In this document: positions 1 to 5,638 of the stretch, one piece after another
Layout of the letters: every line of letters begins with the position of its first letter
Numbering within the stretch: the stretch's first letter is position 1
Source: Nitrospira sp.
GTDB taxonomy: Bacteria > Nitrospirota > Nitrospiria > Nitrospirales > Nitrospiraceae
Direction: 5' to 3'
NCBI GenBank assembly: GCA_015904075.1
Contig: JABMDH010000018.1
Span: 57,749 to 63,386 of the forward strand
Length of the DNA stretch: 5,638 nt
Position numbers and translations under genes: made by a program
The notes under the pieces: model-generated
What the model was told of the DNA's origin: nothing
Databases searched by the model: none
Seen by the model: only the letters and a program-made list of their open reading frames with translations

Positions 1-890
1 TCTCTGGGCCCGCCCTGTGTCTTATTCTGAAGAATTCTCCGGAGCAGGTCCGCTTCCTTGTCCCGCTGCGCCGGAGGAAACCCTGCCATTTCTCGCGTCG
101 AACCTGACGGCACGCCAAAATCCTTCGGCGCCACGCCCAACGGCGCGATACGCTCATTCCGCAATTCCAGCACTCGCGTGACCGCCGAAAGGGACAATTC
201 GGGATCACCCTCGACGCCACGGATCACAAGCCCGCGCGGACAACCGAGCATGCGCAAGGCTTCAACCGTTTTCTCAAAGTGCGGCGGATGCGACAATCCG
301 ACCACCTGAGAGGGGGCTCGCGCCGGATTCAGCAGCCTCGCAATCGGATGAAACACATTCCTGACTCCAAGCTCCTGACGCATTTCCAGAAATCGATAGA
401 CCGGGGGATGATACAGGCCGATGTCCAAGTAGGCGAAGCCCTTCCTATTCAATTCCTCGGTCGCCATCTTGGGCTCGAAGTCGATGGGAATACCCAACGC
501 CTTGAGTACCCCGGCGCTGCCGGGCCGTCCAGGAACACCGTCATAGCCATGCATCAGCACCGTAGCGCCGGCCGACGCCGCGACGATCGACGCGGCAATC
601 AACGCATGGAACGTATCCTGTTTGCCGGCGTAACTGGGGATATCGACCAAGGCCGCATCCCGCGATACAGCAAGCGGCGATACATACTGCCGGGCGGCGG
701 CGGCCATGGCAGCCAATTCCGTGACCGACTCCGACTTGAACCGCATGGCGATCAGGAACGCCCCGACCTGCGCCGGAGTCGCGGCCCCTTCGATCAACGC
801 TTTGACGGCCTGCTTGGACTCCTCCCACGTCAAGTCCTTGGATACCTTCGGACCCTTCGCAATTTTGGCAATGATGTCTTGAATGGGCAT
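1..890 (-). CDS. TrpD-like (anthranilate phosphoribosyltransferase family) protein, 3' end cut by the window edge
   Basis: The reading frame stays open from the ATG at 890 to the left edge, giving 296 codons with no stop, so the C-terminus is missing. The N-terminal ~65 residues look like the helical glycosyltransferase family 3 N domain. The rest resembles the TrpD / nucleoside phosphorylase fold: RNVFHPIARLLNPA (about 177-190) matches the TrpD motif R-T-x-F-N-x-x-G-P-L-x-N-P, followed by VGLSHPPHFEKTVEAL and VIRGVEGDPELS. The PRPP-binding GTGGD loop of true TrpD is absent; DIPSYAGKQDTFHA (about 83-96) stands in its place. A TrpD2/YbiB-like role is therefore more likely than tryptophan synthesis, and the substrate is unknown. 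The start lies 2 bases after the cysH stop, with a purine-rich AAGGCG just upstream, so it is probably translated as part of the sulfur operon. The family call is fairly safe; the function is open. Confidence 0.8.
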   Translation of the reverse strand, partial: MPIQDIIAKIAKGPKVSKDLTWEESKQAVKALIEGAATPAQVGAFLIAMRFKSESVTELAAMAAAARQYVSPLAVSRDAALVDIPSYAGKQDTFHALIAASIVAASAGATVLMHGYDGVPGRPGSAGVLKALGIPIDFEPKMATEELNRKGFAYLDIGLYHPPVYRFLEMRQELGVRNVFHPIARLLNPARAPSQVVGLSHPPHFEKTVEALRMLGCPRGLVIRGVEGDPELSLSAVTRVLELRNERIAPLGVAPKDFGVPSGSTREMAGFPPAQRDKEADLLRRILQNKTQGGPR

Positions 891-892
891 TC

Positions 893-1627
893 TTACGCCT
901 TGTGCAACCCGCACTCCGTCTTGGTGAAGTTTTGCCAGCGACCAGCCCGTGGATCATCACCGTCTGCAACCGGTGCGGTGCAATGAGTGCAGCCGATGCT
1001 GGGATAATTCCGATCATGCAGCGGGTTATAGGGAACTTCATAGACCTTGATGTAGGTCCATACATCGGCCCATGTCCAGCGCGCCAAGGGATTCACTTTG
1101 ACGAGACCAAACTTACCATCCCACTCGATCAACCCGGCACCGGCCCTGGAGGGAGCTTGGTCGCGCCGGATACCGGTGATCCAGGCCTCGTACCCTTGTA
1201 ACACGCGGGTCAACGGCTCGACCTTCCGCAATTGGCAACAGCGGTCGGGCTCTTTCGTCCATAAGGCGTCGCCGTATTGAGCCGCCTGACGTTCAGGCGT
1301 GAGTAGTGAGGTGACTTGTACCACCTGTGTCGGCTTCAAGTGATACCGCTCGATGACGCGATCCCTCGTCGCATAGGTCTCCGCAAACAAAAAGTCCGTA
1401 TCCAGGTAGAACAGCGGCACGGACGGATCGAGGCGATGAATCATATCGACCAAGACGACATCTTCCGCGCCGAAGCTGCAGGCAAGGACGATCTTCCCCG
1501 CATAGCGCGGGAGAGCAGCCGCCAACACATCCTGGGGCTGCTGCGATTCGAGCGAATCACTCCATCTTTTGAGGTCGGCCTTGCGGTCAACCATCGATCC
1601 GGCTCCGTCCTGTGACGCCATCATCAC
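893..1627 (-). CDS. cysH: Assimilatory adenylylsulfate / phosphoadenylylsulfate reductase, iron-sulfur type
   Basis: This cytoplasmic enzyme reduces activated sulfate (APS or PAPS) to sulfite with thiol electrons from thioredoxin or a similar donor. About 244 residues is normal for the family. Visible motifs are the nucleotide-binding loop CSFGAED (50-56), LDTDFLF (75-81), CC at 130-131, TGIRRDQAPSRA (151-162), GCTHC (212-216) and the catalytic-cysteine tail ECGLH (238-242). The CC...CxxC set binds a [4Fe-4S] cluster. It is typical of APS-using enzymes and absent from the E. coli PAPS-type CysH, so APS is the likely substrate. The start is ambiguous: GTG at 1627, ATG at 1624 and ATG at 1621 are consecutive, and a GAGGAA ribosome binding site lies 6 bases before the GTG or 9 before the first ATG. 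It begins 12 bases after the sulfite reductase stop, consistent with co-transcription of successive pathway steps. Confidence 0.93.
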   Translation of the reverse strand: MMMASQDGAGSMVDRKADLKRWSDSLESQQPQDVLAAALPRYAGKIVLACSFGAEDVVLVDMIHRLDPSVPLFYLDTDFLFAETYATRDRVIERYHLKPTQVVQVTSLLTPERQAAQYGDALWTKEPDRCCQLRKVEPLTRVLQGYEAWITGIRRDQAPSRAGAGLIEWDGKFGLVKVNPLARWTWADVWTYIKVYEVPYNPLHDRNYPSIGCTHCTAPVADGDDPRAGRWQNFTKTECGLHKA

Positions 1628-1639
1628 CCTGACTTCCTC

Positions 1640-1867
1640 TTACTCGCCGACCTTCTCGACCAGCACACGATAATGAGTCGCCTCAGACTCCAGCGCCTCT
1701 TGCAGCAGCACTTTGTGTCCATCGTTCTTGAGGCTCATCGGCACATTCTTGATCGGCTCACCCGCATCCAGCCAGACTTCCAGCTGTTCGCCGGCATCCA
1801 TCATTTCCAATTTCAGCTTCGTCTTCACGTAATTGAGCGGACAGGCCACGCCGCGCAGGTCGTACAC
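1640..1867 (-). other. TusA/SirA-like sulfur-carrier domain at the C-terminus of the sulfite reductase
   Basis: The last ~75 residues begin [18 protein letters not shown]. They match the TusA/SirA/YedF signature: a D-x-R-G-x-x-C-P stretch with the active cysteine (codon 1841-1843), then a helix, followed by the typical strands [10 protein letters not shown] and NVPMSL. Such domains carry a persulfide on that cysteine. The Pro/Ala-rich linker before it suggests a mobile arm that could reach the reductase active site. That role is inferred; only the domain and its cysteine are seen. Confidence 0.82.
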
Positions 1868-3976
1868 CGGCGCGCCGGCCTGAGCAGGAGCCGCCGTTGT
1901 CGCCTCGACCGGCGCTGGTGGAGCCTGCGGTGCCGGGGCTTGCGCTTCCTGCACCGGGGCCAATTTCAGATCCTTGCCCATCTGTTCGGTTGCTGCCCGA
2001 CAGGCATCGACGAATCCTTTGGCAAAGGCCATCTTCTCCCGCGCCGATTGCCCCGTCGTCTCTTTCGGGCCGAGATCACCGACGGTCTTATTCAGATTCC
2101 GGTAGATCGGCGACACCGTGCCCTTTTGAGCAATCCGGCTGTCGAACTCAATGAAGGTTTCAGAATCGGTCGATGGCTCAAGCCCCTCCGTCACCAACAA
2201 CGCTTTGGCTGCCGCCAGCACCGCACGGTACGACTTGTTCACGGAGACGGAGTACTGGTGATTATCCACCAGGAGTTTCGCCTGATAGAGCTCCTGATCG
2301 GCTTCGAGAATGCCGTTTTCGATCATTTCCAGAGCCCCGCCGGCGCATTCGCCCGGACCAAGATCTTCGAGAATAAACTCGTCTTCTCCCTCCCAATCGT
2401 AATAGTAGGTCGGGTCGTCCTGATAGGCTGGAACGATCGTGTAGGGGATCAATTCATCCTTCAATTTGTTTTTCCCCACACGGGCGATGAAGCCCGGAAG
2501 ACCTTCATTCGTCAGACGGTCGCGTCGATAGACATCGATCAAATGGGTGAGCGCCGCCGGCACCGCTTTGGCCGGCAGTTTGACCGTCATCTGGCCGATA
2601 CGGGGCGTGCCGTTGACGGAACCGCCCAGATGCAGCTCATAGTGCGGAGCGACATGGTTCCCCAGGCGTTTGCCGACCCCGTGCAGACCGATCGTCGAAA
2701 TGTGGTGCTGCGCGCAGGAATTATGGCACCCGCTGATTTTCACATCGACGCCTGCCAGGTCCTCCGGCACGCGGCCAGCGGGAAACACCTCGGCCAGCGC
2801 ACGCGCCAGTCCCTTGGAGGATGTAATGCCCAATCCGCAGGTATCGGTACCGGGACAGGCAATAATATCCTCGACCAATTCGGCTCCCGGATCGGCCAAG
2901 CCGTGCAGGGACAGATCGTCGTAGAGCGCCTCGACCTGATTCTCGGGAATCCACCGGATGACGAGATTCTGATTGATGGTGGTCCGGAGATTGCCGTTGG
3001 AATAGCGCTCCGCAAGATCCGCCACCACGAGCAGCTGCTCCGACGTAATGTCGCCCATGAACAATTTGATGGCTGCCGTGGCGTATCCAGCTTGCTTTTG
3101 CGGCACCACGTTCGTCCGTTTCCACATCTGAAACGGTGTCTCACTCCCGATGTGACCGGCATGTCCATTTCCATTCGTGGCAGCAGGGCTCGATCCATTT
3201 TTAGCCGGCATGATCAGCGCCGTCGGTTCATCCTGATGTTGGAGAAGCCGAATCCCCTCATCCTTGGGAAGACTGTGCCCCATCGAGGCATAGGCCGCTT
3301 CCCATCGATGCTTGAATTCCTCGAACCCCAATTTATCGATGACGAACTTCAGACGGGCCTTATTTCGGTTCTTCCGATTACCCAGCGTATCGAACACTTT
3401 GATGACCGCTTCAATACTCGGAATCAGCTCATCCATCGGCGTAAATTCGCGCAGCAGTTGCGCGACGCGCGGCGCAGACCCGAGCCCGCCGCCGGCCACC
3501 ATACGGAAACCGATGGCTCCGTCCGCCCGTTTGACAGCCAACAGCCCGACGTCATGGATAGGAGTCAGGGCACAATCGTGTGCGCATCCCGAAAAGGCGA
3601 TCTTAAACTTCCGAGGCAAACTCTGGTTGAGCGGATTGCGCAGGAGATGGTAGGCGATCGTCTTTGCATAGGGAGTGACATCGAAGACTTCTCCCCGGCA
3701 GACACCGGCTAAGTGACATGCCGTCACATTACGCACCGTATTGGCGCAGGCTTCCCTCGTCGTCAGTCCGACTTCGGCCAACCCTCGCATGATCGTCGGC
3801 ACGTCTTTCAGCTCGACGAAATGGAGCTGGATGTCCTGACGGGTCGTGACATGGCTGACCCCTGTGGCGTAACGGTCAGCTAACTCCGCAACCTGGCGGA
3901 GCTGATTGGCTGATATCCCTCCGACCGGAATTTTGATCCGCACCATCTGCACACCAGGCTGCCGCTGCGCGTACGC
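1640..3976 (-). CDS. Sulfite reductase (siroheme, [4Fe-4S]) with helical region and C-terminal TusA-like domain; N-terminus lost at a junction
   Basis: This protein likely reduces sulfite to sulfide. Residue numbers here count from the in-frame ATG at 3998-4000, giving 786 residues. The first reductase half (about 10-250) has [24 protein letters not shown], a C95-x5-C101 / C139-x3-C143 set and PRKFK, whose lysines match the anion-binding lysines of CysI. After a Gly/Asn/Ala-rich linker (about 265-285), the second half has RTTINQNL and a C382-x5-C388 / C425-x3-C429 set. An alpha-helical region (about 525-680), a Pro/Ala-rich linker (681-711) and a TusA-like domain with C720-P-x4-K-T-K-L (712-786) follow. 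Homology stops near QRQPGV, so perhaps 50-90 N-terminal residues are missing. The upstream minus-strand frame stays open to 4528, but there it is antisense to thrS and not believable as protein. Ferredoxin-dependent nitrite reductase is an alternative, though the cysH neighbour favours sulfite. Confidence 0.88.
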   Translation of the reverse strand, partial: AYAQRQPGVQMVRIKIPVGGISANQLRQVAELADRYATGVSHVTTRQDIQLHFVELKDVPTIMRGLAEVGLTTREACANTVRNVTACHLAGVCRGEVFDVTPYAKTIAYHLLRNPLNQSLPRKFKIAFSGCAHDCALTPIHDVGLLAVKRADGAIGFRMVAGGGLGSAPRVAQLLREFTPMDELIPSIEAVIKVFDTLGNRKNRNKARLKFVIDKLGFEEFKHRWEAAYASMGHSLPKDEGIRLLQHQDEPTALIMPAKNGSSPAATNGNGHAGHIGSETPFQMWKRTNVVPQKQAGYATAAIKLFMGDITSEQLLVVADLAERYSNGNLRTTINQNLVIRWIPENQVEALYDDLSLHGLADPGAELVEDIIACPGTDTCGLGITSSKGLARALAEVFPAGRVPEDLAGVDVKISGCHNSCAQHHISTIGLHGVGKRLGNHVAPHYELHLGGSVNGTPRIGQMTVKLPAKAVPAALTHLIDVYRRDRLTNEGLPGFIARVGKNKLKDELIPYTIVPAYQDDPTYYYDWEGEDEFILEDLGPGECAGGALEMIENGILEADQELYQAKLLVDNHQYSVSVNKSYRAVLAAAKALLVTEGLEPSTDSETFIEFDSRIAQKGTVSPIYRNLNKTVGDLGPKETTGQSAREKMAFAKGFVDACRAATEQMGKDLKLAPVQEAQAPAPQAPPAPVEATTAAPAQAGAPVYDLRGVACPLNYVKTKLKLEMMDAGEQLEVWLDAGEPIKNVPMSLKNDGHKVLLQEALESEATHYRVLVEKVGE
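1961..2428 (-). other. Helical region between the sulfite reductase core and the TusA-like domain
   Basis: About 155 residues follow the second reductase half. The segment opens with an acidic patch ([20 protein letters not shown]), then reads as amphipathic helices. The stretch [20 protein letters not shown] resembles the core helix of HEPN/UPF0332-type four-helix bundles, where A-Y-x-A-M-x-x-A-A-x-A-L-L is common. No R-x4-6-H RNase motif of active HEPN proteins is visible, so a structural or interaction role is more likely. The HEPN resemblance is by eye only and weak. Confidence 0.4.
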
Positions 3977-3977
3977 G
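3965..3977. other. Head-to-head junction between two truncated genes (misjoin or rearrangement breakpoint)
   Basis: To the left, the minus strand encodes the sulfite reductase, whose recognisable homology ([13 protein letters not shown]) ends at about 3973. To the right, the plus strand encodes ThrRS, whose recognisable homology ([12 protein letters not shown]) begins at about 3965. The bases ctgcgcgta at 3965-3973 fit both genes at once, as a short microhomology would. No intergenic sequence, promoter, start codon or repeat element separates the two genes. Both are transcribed away from the point and both lack their 5' ends. Confidence 0.85.
3968..3977. repeat. Perfect 10-base palindrome CGCGTACGCG at the junction
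   Basis: CGCGTACGCG equals its own reverse complement, and the flanking bases do not extend it. It sits where the two truncated genes meet. On the thrS side it codes within R-V-R-G, so most of it is explained by thrS coding sequence. A self-complementary end could have primed a fold-back or inverted join, but that is inference. Confidence 0.7.
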
Positions 3978-4774
3978 GCTTTACCCAGGACGATGCCCAT
4001 TTGTTCTGCCGGCCCGACCAGATTGAGACCGAAGTCAGCCGGGTGCTGGACTTCACGTTTTTCATTTTGCAGACATTCGGATTCACGGATTTTGAAGTCT
4101 TTCTCTCGACGAGGCCCAAAGAATCGGTGGGTGCCGATGAACATTGGACACTGGCCACCAGCGCGCTGGAGGCGGCGATCAAGAGCCGGAACATCGCCTA
4201 CCGCATGGACCCCGGCGGCGGCGCCTTCTACGGCCCGAAGATCGACATCAAGATCAAGGATGCGCTGGGCCGCTCGTGGCAATGCTCCACCATCCAAGTC
4301 GATTTCAATAACCCCGAACGTTTCGAATTGAGTTATATCGGCGAGGACGGCAAGGCCCACCAGCCCATCATGATCCACCGGGCCTTGATGGGCTCGATCG
4401 AACGGTTCTTTGGGATTCTGATCGAGCATTACGGTGGAGCGTTCCCCGCGTGGCTGGCGCCGGTACAGGCCACGGTCATGAATATCACCGATAACCAACG
4501 TGACTATGCAGCCGCCGTCACGGCGCAATTGAAAAGCGCCGGCCTCCGGGCCGAAGCCGACATCCGCAATGAAAAGATCGGGTTCAAGATACGCGAAGCG
4601 GAGAAGGCGAAAGTTCCGTTTATGCTAGTGGCGGGAGATCGCGAGGTCCAAGGCGGCACCGTCTCGGTCAGAGGCCGAAGCGGGGCAAACCTCGGAAGCA
4701 TGACGGTCGTCCAGGTCTTAGATCTATTGCGCGCCGAGACCGCGCGCGTGCGGCAGGACATTTAACACTGATAC

Positions 4775-4790
4775 GAGGAGGTGGCTTATC
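4775..4790 (+). promoter_or_regulatory. Strong ribosome binding site and AUC start codon of infC
   Basis: GAGGAGGTG at 4775-4783 is almost fully complementary to the 16S rRNA tail. The core AGGAGG ends 6 bases before ATC at 4788-4790, which is in frame with IF3 and continues [12 protein letters not shown]. The next in-frame start-like codons are CTG at 4800 and GTG at 4806, about 18 and 24 bases past the core, which is too far for normal initiation. A rare AUU or AUC start is the known basis of IF3 autoregulation in other bacteria, because IF3 rejects non-canonical start codons. Confidence 0.75.
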
Positions 4791-5297
4791 GTTCCCAAAC
4801 TGCGCGTGAATCGTGAAATCCGTGTCCGGGAAGTGCGGGTCATCGGCCCAGAGGGAGAGCAACTCGGAATTCTCCCCACACCGGATGCCCTTCGCCAAGC
4901 ACAAGAAGGCGGCTACGATTTGGTCGAAGTAGCCCCCACCTCGGTGCCGCCGGTCTGCCGGATCATGGACTATGGCAAATACAAGTACGAGCTCAGCAAG
5001 AAGGACCATCAGAACCGGCGCCATCAGAAGTCCACGCAGGTGAAGGAAGTCAAGCTGCGGCCGCGCACAGACAAGCATGATTTGGAGATCAAGATTCGGC
5101 AGATGAAAACGTTTTTGGAAGAGGGTAACAAGACCAAAGTCACCCTCACCTATCGAGGACGTGAAATGGCCAACCAGGAAATGGGTCGGACAGTGATGAA
5201 TTCGGTGATCGCAGAGATCACACAGTGCGGCACGATCGAATACGCCCCCCGCATGGAGGGACGCAGTTTGATTATGATCGTGGCGCCGAAAAATTGA
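4788..5297 (+). CDS. infC: Translation initiation factor IF-3
   Basis: IF3 binds the 30S ribosomal subunit, prevents premature joining of 50S and checks start codon and initiator tRNA. From the ATC start the protein is 169 residues, close to the usual 170-180. The N domain includes [13 protein letters not shown] and GEQLGI, ending in the family signature [15 protein letters not shown] (about 54-68). A charged linker ([13 protein letters not shown]) leads to the C domain with [36 protein letters not shown] and the terminal IMIVAPK. Starting instead at GTG 4806 would give 163 residues but leave the ribosome binding site too far away. It sits 22 bases after thrS and 43 bases before the rpmI start, the standard cluster order. 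The rare start suggests translational self-control. The product is certain; the start is a strong inference. Confidence 0.97.
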   Translation: MVPKLRVNREIRVREVRVIGPEGEQLGILPTPDALRQAQEGGYDLVEVAPTSVPPVCRIMDYGKYKYELSKKDHQNRRHQKSTQVKEVKLRPRTDKHDLEIKIRQMKTFLEEGNKTKVTLTYRGREMANQEMGRTVMNSVIAEITQCGTIEYAPRMEGRSLIMIVAPKN

Positions 5298-5340
5298 CGA
5301 ATGTGATGCAGCAATCGGCACAACCAAAGGAATGTATCGT

Positions 5341-5532
5341 ATGAAAATGAAAACTCACAAAGGCGCCAGCAAGCGATTCTCCAAAACGGGAAGCGGAAAG
5401 ATCGTCCGGCGCAAAGCGGGCAAGCGCCATCTGTTATCGCACAAGAGACACGATCATAAGCGCCGCCTGAGCGGCACGACGATCGTCGATGCCACGTCCA
5501 CCGCGGTATTGAAGCAGCTGCTCCCACGCTGA
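5341..5532 (+). CDS. rpmI: 50S ribosomal protein L35
   Basis: This is a small basic protein of the large ribosomal subunit, 63 residues, the usual size. It starts [13 protein letters not shown], matching the L35 N-terminus ([10 protein letters not shown]), and continues with the basic stretches [16 protein letters not shown] and [14 protein letters not shown] chose the ATG at 5341 rather than 5332. AAAGGA at 5326-5331 gives a 9-base spacing to 5341 but directly abuts 5332, and the three extra residues (MYR) are not part of the conserved start. It lies between infC and rplT, as is usual. Confidence 0.96.
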   Translation: MKMKTHKGASKRFSKTGSGKIVRRKAGKRHLLSHKRHDHKRRLSGTTIVDATSTAVLKQLLPR

Positions 5533-5548
5533 TCATTCGGCACAGGGA

Positions 5549-5561
5549 GTTCTTTTAGAAC
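5549..5561 (+). other. Short hairpin in the rpmI-rplT gap
   Basis: GTTCT-TTT-AGAAC forms a perfect 5-base stem with a 3-base loop just before the rplT ribosome binding site. No U-run follows, so it is not a terminator. L20 is known to bind leader RNA of its own operon in other bacteria, but nothing here resembles those sites beyond position. The stem is short and could be chance. Confidence 0.25.
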
Positions 5562-5579
5562 GAAAAGGAGTATGGAATC

Positions 5580-5638
5580 ATGCCTCGCGCAAAAGGCGGA
5601 CCGAAAACAAGACATCGGAGAAATAAACGGCTGAAGCT
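5580..5638 (+). CDS. rplT: 50S ribosomal protein L20, N-terminal part, cut by the window edge
   Basis: Nineteen full codons are present: MPRAKGGPKTRHRR then NKRLK, followed by a partial codon. The basic N-terminus matches L20, which in most bacteria starts M-(A/P)-R-x-K-x-G and is about 115-120 residues long. L20 binds 23S rRNA early in 50S assembly and represses its own operon in several bacteria. AAAAGGAG at 5563-5570 lies 9 bases before the ATG. An ATG at 5572 is out of frame and too close to that site. The place after rpmI supports the call despite the short length. Confidence 0.93.
   Translation, partial: MPRAKGGPKTRHRRNKRLK

Larger units (their letters stand above)
3965..4765 (+). pseudogene. 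thrS: Threonyl-tRNA synthetase, 5'-truncated fragment (C-terminal ~266 residues)
   Basis: ThrRS attaches threonine to tRNA-Thr in the cytoplasm. The fragment starts at [15 protein letters not shown], just after the motif 2 loop, and keeps one zinc-ligand histidine (codon 3998-4000), [20 protein letters not shown], the second zinc histidine and motif 3 in [17 protein letters not shown] (histidine codon 4376-4378), then the whole anticodon-binding domain to [14 protein letters not shown]. Compared with the ~640-residue E. coli enzyme, the TGS and editing domains, motif 1, the zinc cysteine and the motif 2 arginine (HRNEP) are missing, so it cannot work alone. No plausible start or ribosome binding site exists; the frame has only a TTG at 4001, inside the conserved motif. 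It ends 22 bases before infC, the usual order of this cluster. It is probably a cut-off piece of an intact gene rather than a decayed one, because the coding sequence is otherwise clean. Confidence 0.92.

Noticed and set aside
279..986. Plus-strand open frame of 235 codons opposite the TrpD-like gene and the end of cysH
   Set aside because: It crosses two well-supported minus-strand genes and has arginine-rich, low-information sequence.
1673..3712. Plus-strand open frame of 679 codons opposite the sulfite reductase
   Set aside because: Its translation is rich in R, H, F, Q and I with no recognisable domain, while the minus strand gives a textbook sulfite reductase. Long antisense frames are common in GC-rich genes.
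3911..4000. A divergent promoter between the sulfite reductase and thrS
   Set aside because: There is no intergenic space: conserved coding sequence of both genes reaches the junction, and no -35/-10 pair or start codon with a ribosome binding site is present.
3914..4765. A transposon or integrase event as the cause of the gene breakage
   Set aside because: No transposase or integrase coding sequence, terminal inverted repeats or target-site duplication flank the junction; the two genes abut directly.
5332..5340. ATG at 5332 as the start of rpmI
   Set aside because: The AAAGGA ribosome binding site directly abuts it with no spacing, and MYR is not part of the conserved L35 N-terminus. The ATG at 5341 has a 9-base spacing.
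4668..5536. Minus-strand frames opposite infC and rpmI
   Set aside because: The plus strand encodes conserved IF3 and L35 in their standard order, so these frames are shadows.
5549..5561. The small hairpin as an intrinsic terminator between rpmI and rplT
   Set aside because: The stem is only 5 bases, AT-rich and not followed by a T-run, and it lies inside a co-transcribed ribosomal cluster.

Overview
The window reads like chromosomal DNA of a GC-rich, free-living bacterium. The L20 and L35 N-termini, the IF3 sequence, and the sulfite reductase / cysH / TrpD-like gene set suggest the phylum Nitrospirota (Nitrospira-like). That assignment rests on recalled resemblance, not on a search.

There are two unrelated blocks joined head to head at about 3965-3977. 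The left block (1-~3976, minus strand) is an assimilatory sulfur cluster. In transcription order it holds a sulfite reductase carrying an extra helical region and a C-terminal TusA-like domain, then an iron-sulfur type APS/PAPS reductase (cysH), then a TrpD-like phosphoribosyltransferase relative that runs off the left edge. The genes are 12 and 2 bases apart, so they look like one operon. CysH would make sulfite from activated sulfate, the sulfite reductase would make sulfide, and the TusA domain may pass sulfur on.

The right block (~3965-5638, plus strand) is the conserved translation cluster thrS - infC - rpmI - rplT. thrS has lost its 5' half and rplT runs off the right edge. infC appears to start at a rare AUC codon with a strong ribosome binding site in front of it.

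The main anomaly is the junction. The sulfite reductase loses its N-terminus and ThrRS loses everything before motif 2 within the same dozen bases, with no promoter, intergenic DNA or mobile element between them, and with a perfect 10-base palindrome at the breakpoint. A misjoined or chimeric assembly, or an inversion, explains this better than two functional divergent genes. One consequence is a misleading 962-codon minus-strand reading frame whose first ~176 codons are antisense to thrS. I found no RNA genes, CRISPR array, insertion sequence or prophage gene.
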